Positions 26,020-35,404 of a stretch of 64,000 nt of DNA are shown piece by piece. The notes beneath the pieces were generated by a model, which saw only the letters and a program-made list of their open reading frames with translations, made no database searches and was not told where the DNA came from. A program made the position numbers and the translations under genes. How positions within the stretch are numbered: position 1 is the stretch's first letter; the number at the start of each line of letters is the position of its first letter. Source of the DNA: an uncultured Eubacteriales bacterium (lineage in GTDB: Bacteria > Bacillota > Clostridia > HGM11514); NCBI GenBank assembly GCA_902492655.1, contig CABUMF010000004.1, positions 1 to 64,000 of the forward strand, given 5' to 3'.

Positions 26020-26334
26020 TTAAAGCCCCAACGCTTCTTTGAGTTCTTCCTTGCTCTTGTACCCTGTCGAAGCCTTTACCGCTTCCCCGTTTTCAAAAAG
26101 AATAACCGTAGGAATGCTCGCAACACCGTACTTCATTACAAGCCCCTGAGCATCATCAACATTGATTTTGCTCACCTTAACGGTTCCGGAAAGCTCGTCT
26201 GAAAGCTCGGCTATAATCGGCGCAAGCATTCTGCACGGACCGCACCATTCAGCCCAGAAATCCACCAAAACGGGAATGTCCGATTTAAGCACCTCTTGCT
26301 CAAAGTTTTCCTCATTAATTACAACTTCGTTCAT
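26020..26334 (-). CDS. trxA: Thioredoxin
   Basis: 104 residues; ATG behind AGGAGG. Canonical thioredoxin fold with the redox motif W-C31-G-P-C34 and the cis-proline loop (ASIPTVILFENGE). It is a cytoplasmic disulfide reductant for ribonucleotide reductase, peroxidases and other targets. It is co-transcribed with, and 3 bp behind, a small iron-sulfur protein resembling the catalytic subunit of ferredoxin:thioredoxin reductase. That suggests this thioredoxin is reduced from ferredoxin rather than by NADPH. Confidence 0.97.
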   Translation of the reverse strand: MNEVVINEENFEQEVLKSDIPVLVDFWAEWCGPCRMLAPIIAELSDELSGTVKVSKINVDDAQGLVMKYGVASIPTVILFENGEAVKASTGYKSKEELKEALGL

Positions 26335-26337
26335 ATT

Positions 26338-26541
26338 TTATTCCTCCTTAGATTTATAATAGAGCATACAATGGCAATATCCTTCAAAATCAGGATCGGC
26401 AATCTGCTCTTTGAATTCCTTACACATACACTTAAAATCCTCTGTTCTCTGTATGCGGCAAGGGCAATAACCGCCCGTTCTTTTAAGACCTTCCCTTACG
26501 GTTTTAACAACATTTTTGTCCTCATTTAGTCTTACTGCCAT
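26338..26541 (-). CDS. Ferredoxin:thioredoxin reductase catalytic (beta) subunit-like protein
   Basis: 67 residues; ATG behind GGAGG. Three CxC pairs are visible: C26-P-C28, C38-M-C40 and C56-H-C58, matching the CPC / CxC / CHC signature of ferredoxin:thioredoxin reductase beta chains, which hold a 4Fe-4S cluster beside a redox-active disulfide. The spacings (9 and 15 residues) differ from the plant enzyme (16 and 8), as in short bacterial and archaeal members. It sits directly upstream of thioredoxin, strong support for a working pair. No alpha chain is seen nearby. It probably passes ferredoxin electrons to thioredoxin. Confidence 0.82.
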   Translation of the reverse strand: MAVRLNEDKNVVKTVREGLKRTGGYCPCRIQRTEDFKCMCKEFKEQIADPDFEGYCHCMLYYKSKEE

Positions 26542-26607
26542 AAAACCTCCGTTCCGCCGACTTAAGCCGGCATAGCATTATCAGTTAATTATGATTATCT
26601 GCCGATA

Positions 26608-27456
26608 TTATAAATTATATTCGGGAAGACCGGCATCAAATTTTTCAATTAAGGATTGCTCGTAATCCCCCGAAAAGCTTCCGTTTTTGAATTTTTCAAG
26701 ACCTTCCGAAATAAGCCTGTCCCAGCATTCGTTTTCACACTTGGGGATAATCGGATAGAAGTGAGCACCCACCGCCTTTGCGGCATCCATATCGCCAAGC
26801 GCATCGCCGAGCATCAAAATTTTGTCGGAATCGTAGTTACCCAGAGCCGAAGCTTTAAGCTGTTCCTTTTTGCTTCCTGCCTCCTGACCGCAAAGACAAG
26901 TAACATATTTCAGTATTCCGCCCCGTTCCCAGTCAGTCTTAAGCCCTTCTGCCGAAGCGGAGGAAACTATAACAATGTCCGCATATTCCGATGCCTTTTC
27001 AAGAGCCTTTGCAACGGAAGGGAAAGGTCTTAAGCTTTCGGTTCCCTTTGAAAAAAGCTCGTCCGAGCCGCGGCTCCAGTCAAGAACCTCTTTTAATAGC
27101 TTATCATCGTGAGTCTTTATAAACTCGGTCAACGAGGCGTTTGACATCTTAACCCCGGAATCGCAAAATTCTTCAAATGCAGAAAGATCCCGATTGAAAA
27201 TTCCTCTTTTCTTAAGCTCCTTGAAAAGAAGCAAAAGTCCGGGAAATCTGTTAATACCGCGAAGCTTGGAATACAGGTTAATAAACTCCTCCAGCTCGCA
27301 GATTTCCTCTTTTTTGTCCTCCATACCCCAGATTTTGAAAATCATAGGTATAAAGGAATCCGTATGCTTAATTGTCATACTGTCAAAAGCAGTACCGTCA
27401 GAATCTATCCCGATAAAAAACTGCTTTTCGGGCTTGAAATTACTGAGTTCGACCAT
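26608..27456 (-). CDS. HAD-superfamily hydrolase
   Basis: 282 residues from the ATG at 27456, preceded by GGAG at 8 bp; an ATG 18 bp earlier overlaps that site and is less likely. Motif I is DSDGT (D18, D20), motif II is VSSAS near 175, the lysine of motif III lies in the region after it, and motif IV is MLGDALGDMDAA near 235. The cap is alpha-helical. A phosphatase or phosphonatase-like activity is expected; the substrate is unknown. It follows the GH3 gene after a terminator, so it may have low or independent expression. Confidence 0.8.
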   Translation of the reverse strand: MVELSNFKPEKQFFIGIDSDGTAFDSMTIKHTDSFIPMIFKIWGMEDKKEEICELEEFINLYSKLRGINRFPGLLLLFKELKKRGIFNRDLSAFEEFCDSGVKMSNASLTEFIKTHDDKLLKEVLDWSRGSDELFSKGTESLRPFPSVAKALEKASEYADIVIVSSASAEGLKTDWERGGILKYVTCLCGQEAGSKKEQLKASALGNYDSDKILMLGDALGDMDAAKAVGAHFYPIIPKCENECWDRLISEGLEKFKNGSFSGDYEQSLIEKFDAGLPEYNL

Positions 27457-27471
27457 ATTTAATTCTCCATT

Positions 27472-27502
27472 CATATTCTCAAAAGAGCGCCCGAAGGCGC
27501 TC
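27472..27502 (-). terminator. Terminator after the GH3 gene
   Basis: Stem GAGCGCC/GGCGCTC (27485-27491 with 27496-27502) with a tetraloop, then TTTTGAG on the minus strand. It overlaps the leader of the HAD gene. Confidence 0.7.
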
Positions 27503-27507
27503 CTTGA

Positions 27508-29205
27508 TTATTCTCCGAAAACTGTGTTTGCAACCTCTCTGCTGCTCTCCAAAGAAGAACTGTAATCGCAGATAACCGTATTGTATTCATCCTGAACGGT
27601 GAAGGGATACGGAGAATTTGTGATAACGATAATGGGCTTATCTGTCTTTTCATGAAGCTCCTTAACAAACGAGTTGCCGCTTTCGGGACTTCTTCTGTCA
27701 AAGTAGTTTGTGATAGCAATGACATCTGCCTCTTCAAGTCTTTCATAAACACGCTGACGGTCGTTATCGCTATACTTCATTGTTGTTTCAACACAGTAAA
27801 CATTATCGGACTTCTTAAGCATTTCAAGCCAAGGAGTAGCCGGGTTCATTTCCTGAGTGTTAACTCTTTCATGAAGCGGATTTACCTGGTAAACAAGCAA
27901 CAGCTTTTTATCCTTTGAAACAGGAAGAACATTGTTTCTGTCACGGATAACATTGATTGCGCGTTTTGCGGAAAGCTTTGCGATTTGCGCAACCTTCGGG
28001 TCATCAATACCCTCGGAAGCCTTGCTTGTATCGAGAATCTGAGGCTTATCGAAGAAACCGTAATCATACTTAACGGAAAGGGTTCTTGTAACAGCGTCAT
28101 CAATTCTCTCCATGGGAATAACTCCGCTCTTAACCGCTTCAACAACACCCGGAATAACATCGTCGATAAGACCGCCCTCGTCACGGAGAAGAACAAGGTC
28201 GCATCCTGCGTTGATAGCCATGGTGCAGGCATCCTTAACCTCAAACTTGGAGATAATGCCGCCCATCGTGATTTCATCTGTTGTAACAACGCCCTTGAAG
28301 CCGAGCTCGCCTTTGAGAATATCCGTAATGATAGGCTTTGAAAGTGTAGCCGGAAGTCCGGAATCGTCAAATTCCGGATAAGCTGTATGCGCTGTCATTA
28401 TAGCAGGAAGACCTGCATCAATCATAGCCTTAAATGGCTTTAAGTGTTCTCTTAATACGCTCTCGGGCTCGTCTATTACCGGAAGACCGTGATGTGCGTC
28501 GGTAGCGGAAGGACCTCTTCCCGGGAAGTGCTTACCTGTTGCGATAATTCCTGCCTCTTTGAAGCCCTTAAGTGCTTCAACGGCATATTCTATAACCTCT
28601 TCGGGTGTTTCGGCGTAGCTTCTTGCACCTATTTCGGGGTTGAGAGGATTTGTGTTTACATCAAGCACGGGAGAATGAATCCACGAAATGCCCAAAGGAG
28701 CAAGCTGACGGCCGACAGCCCATGCAACATCGTGAGCCATTTTCGGATCTCCGCTGTGAGCAATACCCATGCAGCTCGGGAAAAACTTAATTCCGCCTCT
28801 GTAGTAATCCGCAGAAACATCGCCTTCAAAGTCAAAAGTAAAGTGAAGCGGAATTCCGAGCTCTCTGTCAAGAGCTGCCTGCTTCAATGTATTAATGTAT
28901 TCGCAGAATTCCTCGTTGGTGAAATGAGGAACGGGGATATCCGGAAGGAAATCCTTTATTGTCCCCTTAAACGGTCTTAACATTCTGCTCGCATAATCCG
29001 TGTTTGTACCGTTGGGGTCATGCTTAACGGTTCTTATTCTCCACATAAGACCTGCTCTGATACCTGCCGGATTGTACTTTTTAATTCTTCTGATAATCTC
29101 GGGCGTAACGATAGAGCCAACATAACCTATAACAAAGCACTGACCTACCTTTTGCTCAACGGTCATTTTTGACACGAGATCTTTAACAAATTTCTGCTTA
29201 TCCAT
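27508..29205 (-). CDS. Glycoside hydrolase family 3 protein (NagZ-like beta-N-acetylhexosaminidase)
   Basis: 565 residues; ATG behind AAGGAG; no signal peptide, so cytoplasmic. The GH3 barrel spans about 10-360. Near 225 it shows KHFPGRGPSATDAHHGLP, corresponding to the KHFPG-D-x-H loop of NagZ-type enzymes whose Asp-His dyad acts as acid/base. The probable nucleophile is the Asp of VVTTDEITMGG. The C-terminal 200 residues form a second alpha/beta domain, which single-domain NagZ lacks. The NagZ-type role is removal of GlcNAc from peptidoglycan or glycoprotein fragments during recycling. Exact substrate uncertain. Confidence 0.88.
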   Translation of the reverse strand: MDKQKFVKDLVSKMTVEQKVGQCFVIGYVGSIVTPEIIRRIKKYNPAGIRAGLMWRIRTVKHDPNGTNTDYASRMLRPFKGTIKDFLPDIPVPHFTNEEFCEYINTLKQAALDRELGIPLHFTFDFEGDVSADYYRGGIKFFPSCMGIAHSGDPKMAHDVAWAVGRQLAPLGISWIHSPVLDVNTNPLNPEIGARSYAETPEEVIEYAVEALKGFKEAGIIATGKHFPGRGPSATDAHHGLPVIDEPESVLREHLKPFKAMIDAGLPAIMTAHTAYPEFDDSGLPATLSKPIITDILKGELGFKGVVTTDEITMGGIISKFEVKDACTMAINAGCDLVLLRDEGGLIDDVIPGVVEAVKSGVIPMERIDDAVTRTLSVKYDYGFFDKPQILDTSKASEGIDDPKVAQIAKLSAKRAINVIRDRNNVLPVSKDKKLLLVYQVNPLHERVNTQEMNPATPWLEMLKKSDNVYCVETTMKYSDNDRQRVYERLEEADVIAITNYFDRRSPESGNSFVKELHEKTDKPIIVITNSPYPFTVQDEYNTVICDYSSSLESSREVANTVFGE

Positions 29206-29253
29206 ACTTTTGTAACTCCTTTAATACATAATACGCAATATAATCTAATTTAC

Positions 29254-29282
29254 ATTATATCATAAATTTTCCGATAATGCAA
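29254..29282 (-). promoter_or_regulatory. Promoter of the GH3 gene
   Basis: Minus strand: TTGCAT (29277-29282), 17-bp spacer, TATAAT (29254-29259). Confidence 0.75.
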
Positions 29283-29301
29283 GTATGATATAACAAAAAA
29301 C

Positions 29302-29330
29302 TTGAAAAAAGTATAATTATATGATATAAT
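29302..29330 (+). promoter_or_regulatory. Promoter of recJ and the genes after it
   Basis: TTGAAA (29302-29307), 17-bp spacer, TATAAT (29325-29330). It is divergent from the GH3 promoter. Confidence 0.75.
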
Positions 29331-29364
29331 TATATATTATATCAAATCGGAAGGTTCATACCAT

Positions 29365-31050
29365 ATGAAAAAATGGATATATAAAGATACAAGCGAGAGC
29401 CGTGCGGTTAGGTTCGCAGAAGAAAACAAGATAGGCAGAATTTTTGCATATCTTCTTCTCAACCGTGGAATAGACAGCTATGAAAAAATAAGACAATTTG
29501 TATATACAGGAATTGATTCGCTTTGTGACCCGTTTGAAATTCCGGGCATGGTCGCGGCTGTTAACAGAATTAAAAGGGCGGCTGAAAGAAAAGAAAAGGT
29601 TACCGTGTACGGCGACTACGATGTAGACGGAATTACCGCATCAACGCTGATTTGTAACGCTTTGTCCGAAATAGGAATAAATGCGGATATTTATATTCCC
29701 GACAGGTTAAAAGAAGGCTACGGATTAAACAGAGATGCAACGGAAAAGATATATGACAGCGGAACTACGCTTATTATTACCGTAGATACGGGAATAACGG
29801 CAGTTTCGGAGGTTGAATACGGAAATGAAAAAGGCATTGATTTTGTAATAACCGACCACCATGAGCCTCTTGAAATCATTCCTGACGCACAAGCTGTTGT
29901 CAACCCGAAGTTGGATGACGCTTCGCCATGCAAAAACCTTGCCGGCGTAGGAGTGGCGTTTAAGCTTGCGTGCGCTCTTTTGTCACAAAAGTACGAGCTT
30001 AAGGAAATCGTTTCCAGATACATTGACCTTGTGTGTCTCGGAACGGTTTCGGACATTGTTCCCCTTTACGGAGAAAACCGTTTTTATGTTAAATACGGAC
30101 TTAAATATTTCAAAAAAACCAAAAATCCCGGACTTGCGGCACTGATTGGATATGCGGGGTATTCGGAGCGGGAAATTGACGAAACGGCAATAGGTTTCGG
30201 AATAAGCCCGAGGATAAATGCGGCGGGACGAATGGGAAAAGCATCCTACGCCCTGAAGCTACTGAACACAAAATCCGAAGCTGAGGCTGACGAGCTTGCA
30301 AAACACCTTTGCGATATAAACAATGAAAGAAAAACGGTGGAAAACAAAATATTTGAAAGTGCTGTCTCGATTATCGAGGCTTCGGAAAATTTTTCAGACG
30401 ACAAGGTATTGGTTGTTGCCGAAAAGGGCTGGCATACAGGGGTACTCGGAATAGTTGCATCAAGGCTTCTGGAAAGGTTCGGAAAGCCTGTGATACTTAT
30501 GAGTATTGACGAAAACGGAATTGCCCACGGCTCAGCAAGGAGTGTTCCGGCACTTAATATTTTCACGGTTTTGGAAAACTGCGCACAGCTTACCGAGCGT
30601 TTCGGCGGTCACAGCATGGCGGCAGGGCTTACGATAAAGGAAGAAAATATTATTCCGCTCCGTCAAGCCGTAAACGAGGTTGCAAATGTTATGGTTTCGG
30701 ACGATGAGCTTATACCGACGCTTGAAATAGACTACGAAGCCGAGCCCTCGGAAATAACCTTAGAGCTTGCAAAAAAGCTTTCGTTTTTTGAGCCCTTCGG
30801 TGAAGGAAATCCCTGCCCCGTTTTTTCGATGAGAAATTTAACGGTCGATAAGGCTGACATAACCCGTGACGGAAAGCATTTAAGACTTAAATGCGAATGC
30901 ATGGGGATATACTTTTTTTGCATAGCATTTAACATGGGAAATATGAGCATAAAGCCCGGCGACTGTATTGATATTGCGTTCAATTTGAAAATTAACGATT
31001 ACAACGGAGACTACAATTTTATCATAAAAGACATAATAATTAACAACTAA
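29365..31050 (+). CDS. recJ: Single-stranded-DNA-specific exonuclease RecJ
   Basis: 561 residues; ATG behind GGAAGG. DHH phosphoesterase: motif I VYGDYDVDGITAS (81-93), motif III TDHHEPLE near 155, DHHA1 domain with FGGHSMAAGL near 425, and a C-terminal OB-like domain. It degrades 5'-ended single strands in recombination and mismatch and excision repair. It leads the recJ-rel-MBL-hemZ series, a common Firmicutes order. 561 residues is within the usual bacterial length; some clostridial members carry an extra C-terminal extension that is absent here. Confidence 0.95.
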   Translation: MKKWIYKDTSESRAVRFAEENKIGRIFAYLLLNRGIDSYEKIRQFVYTGIDSLCDPFEIPGMVAAVNRIKRAAERKEKVTVYGDYDVDGITASTLICNALSEIGINADIYIPDRLKEGYGLNRDATEKIYDSGTTLIITVDTGITAVSEVEYGNEKGIDFVITDHHEPLEIIPDAQAVVNPKLDDASPCKNLAGVGVAFKLACALLSQKYELKEIVSRYIDLVCLGTVSDIVPLYGENRFYVKYGLKYFKKTKNPGLAALIGYAGYSEREIDETAIGFGISPRINAAGRMGKASYALKLLNTKSEAEADELAKHLCDINNERKTVENKIFESAVSIIEASENFSDDKVLVVAEKGWHTGVLGIVASRLLERFGKPVILMSIDENGIAHGSARSVPALNIFTVLENCAQLTERFGGHSMAAGLTIKEENIIPLRQAVNEVANVMVSDDELIPTLEIDYEAEPSEITLELAKKLSFFEPFGEGNPCPVFSMRNLTVDKADITRDGKHLRLKCECMGIYFFCIAFNMGNMSIKPGDCIDIAFNLKINDYNGDYNFIIKDIIINN

Positions 31051-31068
31051 AAGTCAGAGGCGGTATTA

Positions 31069-33273
31069 ATGGAAAACTCAGATGTACTCACAATCGAAAA
31101 AATTAAAGAACAAATTAAGAGCTATAATTCGCAAGCGGATCTCGGAGCTATTGACAAAGCTTTTGAATTTGCAAGCAAAGCACACGATCAGCAAAAAAGG
31201 CTCTCCGGAGAACCGTATATAATTCATCCCCTTTCGGTTGCGCAAATCTTAGCCGAAATGGAAATGGACAACGATACGATTATTGCGGCGCTTCTTCACG
31301 ATGTTGTGGAGGACACAAGCGTTACCACGGAGGAGCTGACCGAACAGTTCGGAAATTCCGTTGCAGAGCTCGTGGACGGCGTAACAAAGCTCGGTAAAAT
31401 ACCCTATTCGTCAAAGGAAGAACAGCAGGTTGAAAACCTCAGGAAAATGTTCATGGCGATGGCAAAGGACATCCGTGTTATCCTCATAAAGCTTGCGGAC
31501 CGTCTGCACAATATGAGAACATTGAAATATCAGCCTGCCGAAAAGCAGCGTCAGAAGTCGCTGGAAACAATGGAAATATATGCTCCTTTGGCGCACCGTC
31601 TCGGTATCTCAAAAATCAAGTGGGAACTTGAGGATTTATCCCTTCGTTATCTTGACCCGGTTGCTTATAATGACCTTGTTTCAAAAATAAGCCAAAAGCG
31701 TGCTGAACGTGAGGAATATGTTGAGGAAATCAAAAAAACCCTCAGTGACAAAATAAAAGAATCGAATTTGAATTTCTATATAGAGGGCAGAGTTAAGCAT
31801 TTTTACAGCATTTATAAAAAGATGTATTCGCAGAACAAAACCCTTGACGAAATATATGACCTGTTTGCCGTAAGGGTTATAGTGGATACAGTCGCAGACT
31901 GCTACAATGTTCTCGGAATAGTGCATGATTTATATAAGCCCATGCCCGGCAGATTCAAAGACTACATTGCAATGCCGAAGCCGAATATGTATCAGTCGCT
32001 TCATTCGACGGTTATCGGAAATAACGGTCAGCCCTTTGAAATTCAGATAAGAACATGGGAAATGCACAGAACCTCCGAATACGGTGTTGCCGCACACTGG
32101 AAATACAAGGAAGGCAAGTCGGCAATATCGGATTTTGACGAAAAAATGGGTTGGATTCGTCAGCTTATGGAAATCCAGAAGGATATGGTTGATGCCGAAG
32201 ATTTTATGCAGTCACTAAAAATCGACCTGTTTTCGGATGAAGTGTTTGTATTCACGCCGAAAGGCGATGTAATCAATCTCCCGTCGGGGTCAACGCCCAT
32301 TGACTTTGCTTTTGCAATTCACTCGGCAATCGGTTCAAAAATGCTGGGCGCAAAAATCAACGGCAAAATAGTTCCCTTGGAATATAAGCTTCAAAACGGT
32401 GATATTGTCGATATTATAACCTCATCGGCAAGCACAGGGCCGAGCCGTGACTGGCTTAAAATCGCAAAAACCTCTCAGGCTCGAAACAAGATAAATCAAT
32501 GGTTTAAAAAGCAAAATCGAGAGGAAAACGTTCAGAGAGGAAAGGAAGCTCTCGACAAAGAGCTGAGAAAGGCTGAGCTTGATTACGAAAAAGCACTTTC
32601 TCACGAGATTATCGACGGTATTTTGAAAAAATACAGCTATAAATCACTTGAGGATTTGTATGCAAGCATAGGCTACGGCGGCATTACGCTTTCAAGAGTT
32701 ATAGCAAAAATCAAAGACCAGTATCATAAAATGTTCCCCGAAACGGTTGAGAAAGTTGACATAGACTCTGTTTTGACGCACTCTACCAAAAGCTCACCGT
32801 CAAACGGAGTAATTGTTAAGGATATTGATAATTGCCTTGTGAGATTTGCAAGGTGCTGTAACCCTATCCCGGGTGACGATATAATCGGGTATATAACGCG
32901 CGGCAGAGGGGTTTCGGTGCACAGAACCGATTGCCCGAATATCATTGCGGCAAAGTCGAACACAAAAGAATTTGCAAGGCTTATCGAGGCAGTCTGGGCA
33001 AACGAAAACCCGAATAAAAAGGAACGCTATGTTGCGGGAATTATCTATACCGCATACGATAACTCCTCCATTTTAAGCTCAATCGCAGGAATCTTATCCG
33101 AATACAACCTTTCCACAAGAAGCTTTAATGCCAGGGTAACTCCTGACGGCTTGGCTATTGTTGAACTTGAAATCGAGATTGCAAACAAACAGCAGCTTGA
33201 CAATATTATTACGAAGTTTAGAACAATCAAGGATACAATAGAGGTCAAGCGTTCATCCACAAAGAAAATCTGA
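31069..33273 (+). CDS. rel: Bifunctional (p)ppGpp synthetase/hydrolase Rel
   Basis: 734 residues. Hydrolase domain with H53, H77-D78 (LLHDVVEDT) and the LADRLHNMRT motif. Synthetase domain near 245-330, with RFKDYIAMPK carrying the RxKD signature of bifunctional Rel rather than the ExDD of RelA. A TGS domain lies near 390-450, then a helical/zinc-finger region (RCCNPIPGDD), and a C-terminal ACT domain at about 655-734. It makes and degrades (p)ppGpp on the ribosome in the stringent response. It begins 18 bp after recJ. Confidence 0.96.
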   Translation: MENSDVLTIEKIKEQIKSYNSQADLGAIDKAFEFASKAHDQQKRLSGEPYIIHPLSVAQILAEMEMDNDTIIAALLHDVVEDTSVTTEELTEQFGNSVAELVDGVTKLGKIPYSSKEEQQVENLRKMFMAMAKDIRVILIKLADRLHNMRTLKYQPAEKQRQKSLETMEIYAPLAHRLGISKIKWELEDLSLRYLDPVAYNDLVSKISQKRAEREEYVEEIKKTLSDKIKESNLNFYIEGRVKHFYSIYKKMYSQNKTLDEIYDLFAVRVIVDTVADCYNVLGIVHDLYKPMPGRFKDYIAMPKPNMYQSLHSTVIGNNGQPFEIQIRTWEMHRTSEYGVAAHWKYKEGKSAISDFDEKMGWIRQLMEIQKDMVDAEDFMQSLKIDLFSDEVFVFTPKGDVINLPSGSTPIDFAFAIHSAIGSKMLGAKINGKIVPLEYKLQNGDIVDIITSSASTGPSRDWLKIAKTSQARNKINQWFKKQNREENVQRGKEALDKELRKAELDYEKALSHEIIDGILKKYSYKSLEDLYASIGYGGITLSRVIAKIKDQYHKMFPETVEKVDIDSVLTHSTKSSPSNGVIVKDIDNCLVRFARCCNPIPGDDIIGYITRGRGVSVHRTDCPNIIAAKSNTKEFARLIEAVWANENPNKKERYVAGIIYTAYDNSSILSSIAGILSEYNLSTRSFNARVTPDGLAIVELEIEIANKQQLDNIITKFRTIKDTIEVKRSSTKKI

Positions 33274-33283
33274 GGTGTGAATA

Positions 33284-33886
33284 ATGGAAATTAAAAAAAT
33301 AACGGTAGGCCCTTTAGGAACGAATTGCTACATTGTTTCATCGGAAAAAGAAGGCGTAATTATAGACCCGGGCGATGTTCCGAAAAAGATTTTGGAAAAT
33401 GTCGGGGATATAAAGATAAAGTATGTGGTTTTGACTCACAATCATTTTGACCATGTCGGCGGAGTTGACATGGTATGCGAAAAGCTCGGCGCAAAGCTCA
33501 TGCTTCATAAGGACGATACGGAGCTTTACTGCAATGTGCCGGAAATGTTCCACTTTTCATCAAAGCCCGTCAAAAAAATTGATATTGAGCTGTCCGACGG
33601 CGATGAGATAAAATTCGGCAGCGAAAGTCTTAAGGTTATGCACACGCCGGGGCACACAACAGGCTCTGTCACGCTTATCGGAGGAAAGCACGCATTTTGC
33701 GGTGATACCGTTTTTTACGAAAGCATCGGAAGGTCGGATTTCCCCGGAGGAGATTTCACAGCCATTCTTGATTCTCTCAAAAAAATACTCGAGCTGCCGG
33801 GAGATACGGTTTTATATCCCGGTCACGGCGAAAACACAACGGTAGAGCATGAAAAGCAACACAATCCTTTTGCAGGAATGATATAA
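33284..33886 (+). CDS. Metallo-beta-lactamase-fold hydrolase (glyoxalase II-like)
   Basis: 200 residues; ATG behind GAGGTG. Metal ligands are H52-x-H54-x-D56-H57 (THNHFDHVGG), HTPGHTTGS near 115, the FCGDTVF Asp near 135 and a final PGHGENTT His. This is the short hydroxyacylglutathione-hydrolase-like type common after relA in Firmicutes. The substrate is uncertain because such organisms usually lack glutathione. It starts 10 bp after rel and sits 1 bp before hemZ. Confidence 0.92.
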   Translation: MEIKKITVGPLGTNCYIVSSEKEGVIIDPGDVPKKILENVGDIKIKYVVLTHNHFDHVGGVDMVCEKLGAKLMLHKDDTELYCNVPEMFHFSSKPVKKIDIELSDGDEIKFGSESLKVMHTPGHTTGSVTLIGGKHAFCGDTVFYESIGRSDFPGGDFTAILDSLKKILELPGDTVLYPGHGENTTVEHEKQHNPFAGMI

Positions 33887-33887
33887 T

Positions 33888-35069
33888 ATGGAAAACACGA
33901 AATTACCATGGGGAAGGCTTACTGGAATCCGTCCCGCAAAAATTGCAAGAAAGCTGTTTGAAAAGGGGCTTGACGAAGCTTCGGTAAAAGAAAAATTTCT
34001 AAGCTTCTACGGTGCCGACGATTACAGAAGTACCCTCGCCGCGCGCATTGCAAAGCACGAACTTGAGCTTATGGAAGGAATGTTTGAGGACGGAATAAGC
34101 CTTTATGTAGGCATACCCTTTTGTCCGTCAAGATGCGCATACTGTTCGTTTATTTCATTTTCAGTCGAGAAAACAGCGGAGCTTATGGAGCCGTATCTTC
34201 ACGCACTTCAAAAGGAAATAGAATACTGTTCCGATTTTGTAAAAAAATACGGAAAGAGAATTGAAACCGTTTACATCGGCGGAGGAACGCCCACAACGCT
34301 TTCTGAAAATCAGCTTGATTTTTTATTGAAGTCGCTTCGCAAAAGCTTTGATTTATCAGAAATCAAGGAGTTTTCCGTTGAAGCGGGAAGACCGGATACT
34401 ATCACTCCCGAAAAGCTTTTTGTCATGAAGGAAAACGGCGTTACAAGGATAAGTCTCAACCCTCAAAGCACTAACCCCGCCGTTTTGAAAACAATAGGCA
34501 GAAGGCACACAACGGAGCAGTTTTATGAAGCATTCCGCATGGCTCGAAGTGCCGGGTTTAATAACATAAACACCGACATTATCGCAGGACTTCCCGGGGA
34601 AAGCGTCCAATCCTTCAAAAACACTGTCGATACGGTCATAGCTCTCAATCCGGAAGAAATAACCGTACATACGATGTCTCTTAAACGGGCGTCGGTTATA
34701 AATCAGAATATTGACGGTTACAAGCTTACAAGCGGAGGAGAGGTCGGTCAGATGCTTTCATATGCCGCCGAAAGGCTTGACAAATTCGGATTTTTGCCGT
34801 ATTATATGTATAGACAGAGAAATATTCTCGGAGGCTATGAGAACACGGGGTTTGCAAAACCGGGGTTTGAATGTCTTTATAATGTCTATATTATGGAGGA
34901 GGTTCAGTCGATACTTGCACTGGGCGCCGGAGCTTCAACAAAGATTATTCTACCGGACGATATTGAGAGAATATTCAATGTCAAAGAGCCTACCGAATAC
35001 ATCGGCAGGATTGATGAAATGATAGAAAGAAAATTTAAGGAGGAAAATTTATGGATTACGAAACCTTAA
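33888..35069 (+). CDS. hemZ: HemZ-like radical SAM protein (coproporphyrinogen III dehydrogenase family)
   Basis: 393 residues. Radical SAM motif C79-x3-C83-x2-C86 (FCPSRCAYCSF) preceded by the family's YVGIP. GGGTPT near 128 and TDIIAGLPGE near 230 are the usual SAM-binding and barrel motifs. The N-terminal 70 residues match the HemZ-type extension. HemZ oxidises coproporphyrinogen III anaerobically, though some relatives are haem chaperones or have unknown roles. No other haem genes are in the window. Its last 19 bp overlap the next gene. Confidence 0.85.
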   Translation: MENTKLPWGRLTGIRPAKIARKLFEKGLDEASVKEKFLSFYGADDYRSTLAARIAKHELELMEGMFEDGISLYVGIPFCPSRCAYCSFISFSVEKTAELMEPYLHALQKEIEYCSDFVKKYGKRIETVYIGGGTPTTLSENQLDFLLKSLRKSFDLSEIKEFSVEAGRPDTITPEKLFVMKENGVTRISLNPQSTNPAVLKTIGRRHTTEQFYEAFRMARSAGFNNINTDIIAGLPGESVQSFKNTVDTVIALNPEEITVHTMSLKRASVINQNIDGYKLTSGGEVGQMLSYAAERLDKFGFLPYYMYRQRNILGGYENTGFAKPGFECLYNVYIMEEVQSILALGAGASTKIILPDDIERIFNVKEPTEYIGRIDEMIERKFKEENLWITKP

Positions 35070-35404
35070 AACACACAGTTCACAAAACCGCAAGAGGTGT
35101 TAAAAGGGCGTCCGAGAACCTTTACGAATCCTCAAAGCTTTCCGTAAAAATCTCAAAAAAGGAGGCTTCCGTTGAGGATAAATTCCTTTTGATAGGCGAG
35201 CTTGTCTATAATTCCTATGCAAAGGGCGAGCCCTCGGGAGAAAAGGTCAGCGAGCTTTGCGAACAGATTTCCGAGGATTTTGCCGAAATCAACAGGATGA
35301 AAAAGAAAAGGGATATAATAAAGTCCGGCAGAAAATGCGAAGTATGCGGCTGCCCCGTAGCTCCCGATGCCGAAGCCTGCCCGAACTGCGGCTGTGAATT
35401 ATGA
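35051..35404 (+). CDS. Small zinc-ribbon protein
   Basis: 117 residues; ATG behind AAGGAGG. The first 90 residues are charged and helical, with coiled-coil character. The C-terminus is a zinc ribbon, CEVCGCPVAPDAEACPNCG, with four candidate zinc ligands. Function is unknown; such proteins often bind nucleic acid or act as structural adaptors. It overlaps hemZ, so it is translationally coupled to it. Confidence 0.8.
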   Translation: MDYETLKHTVHKTARGVKRASENLYESSKLSVKISKKEASVEDKFLLIGELVYNSYAKGEPSGEKVSELCEQISEDFAEINRMKKKRDIIKSGRKCEVCGCPVAPDAEACPNCGCEL

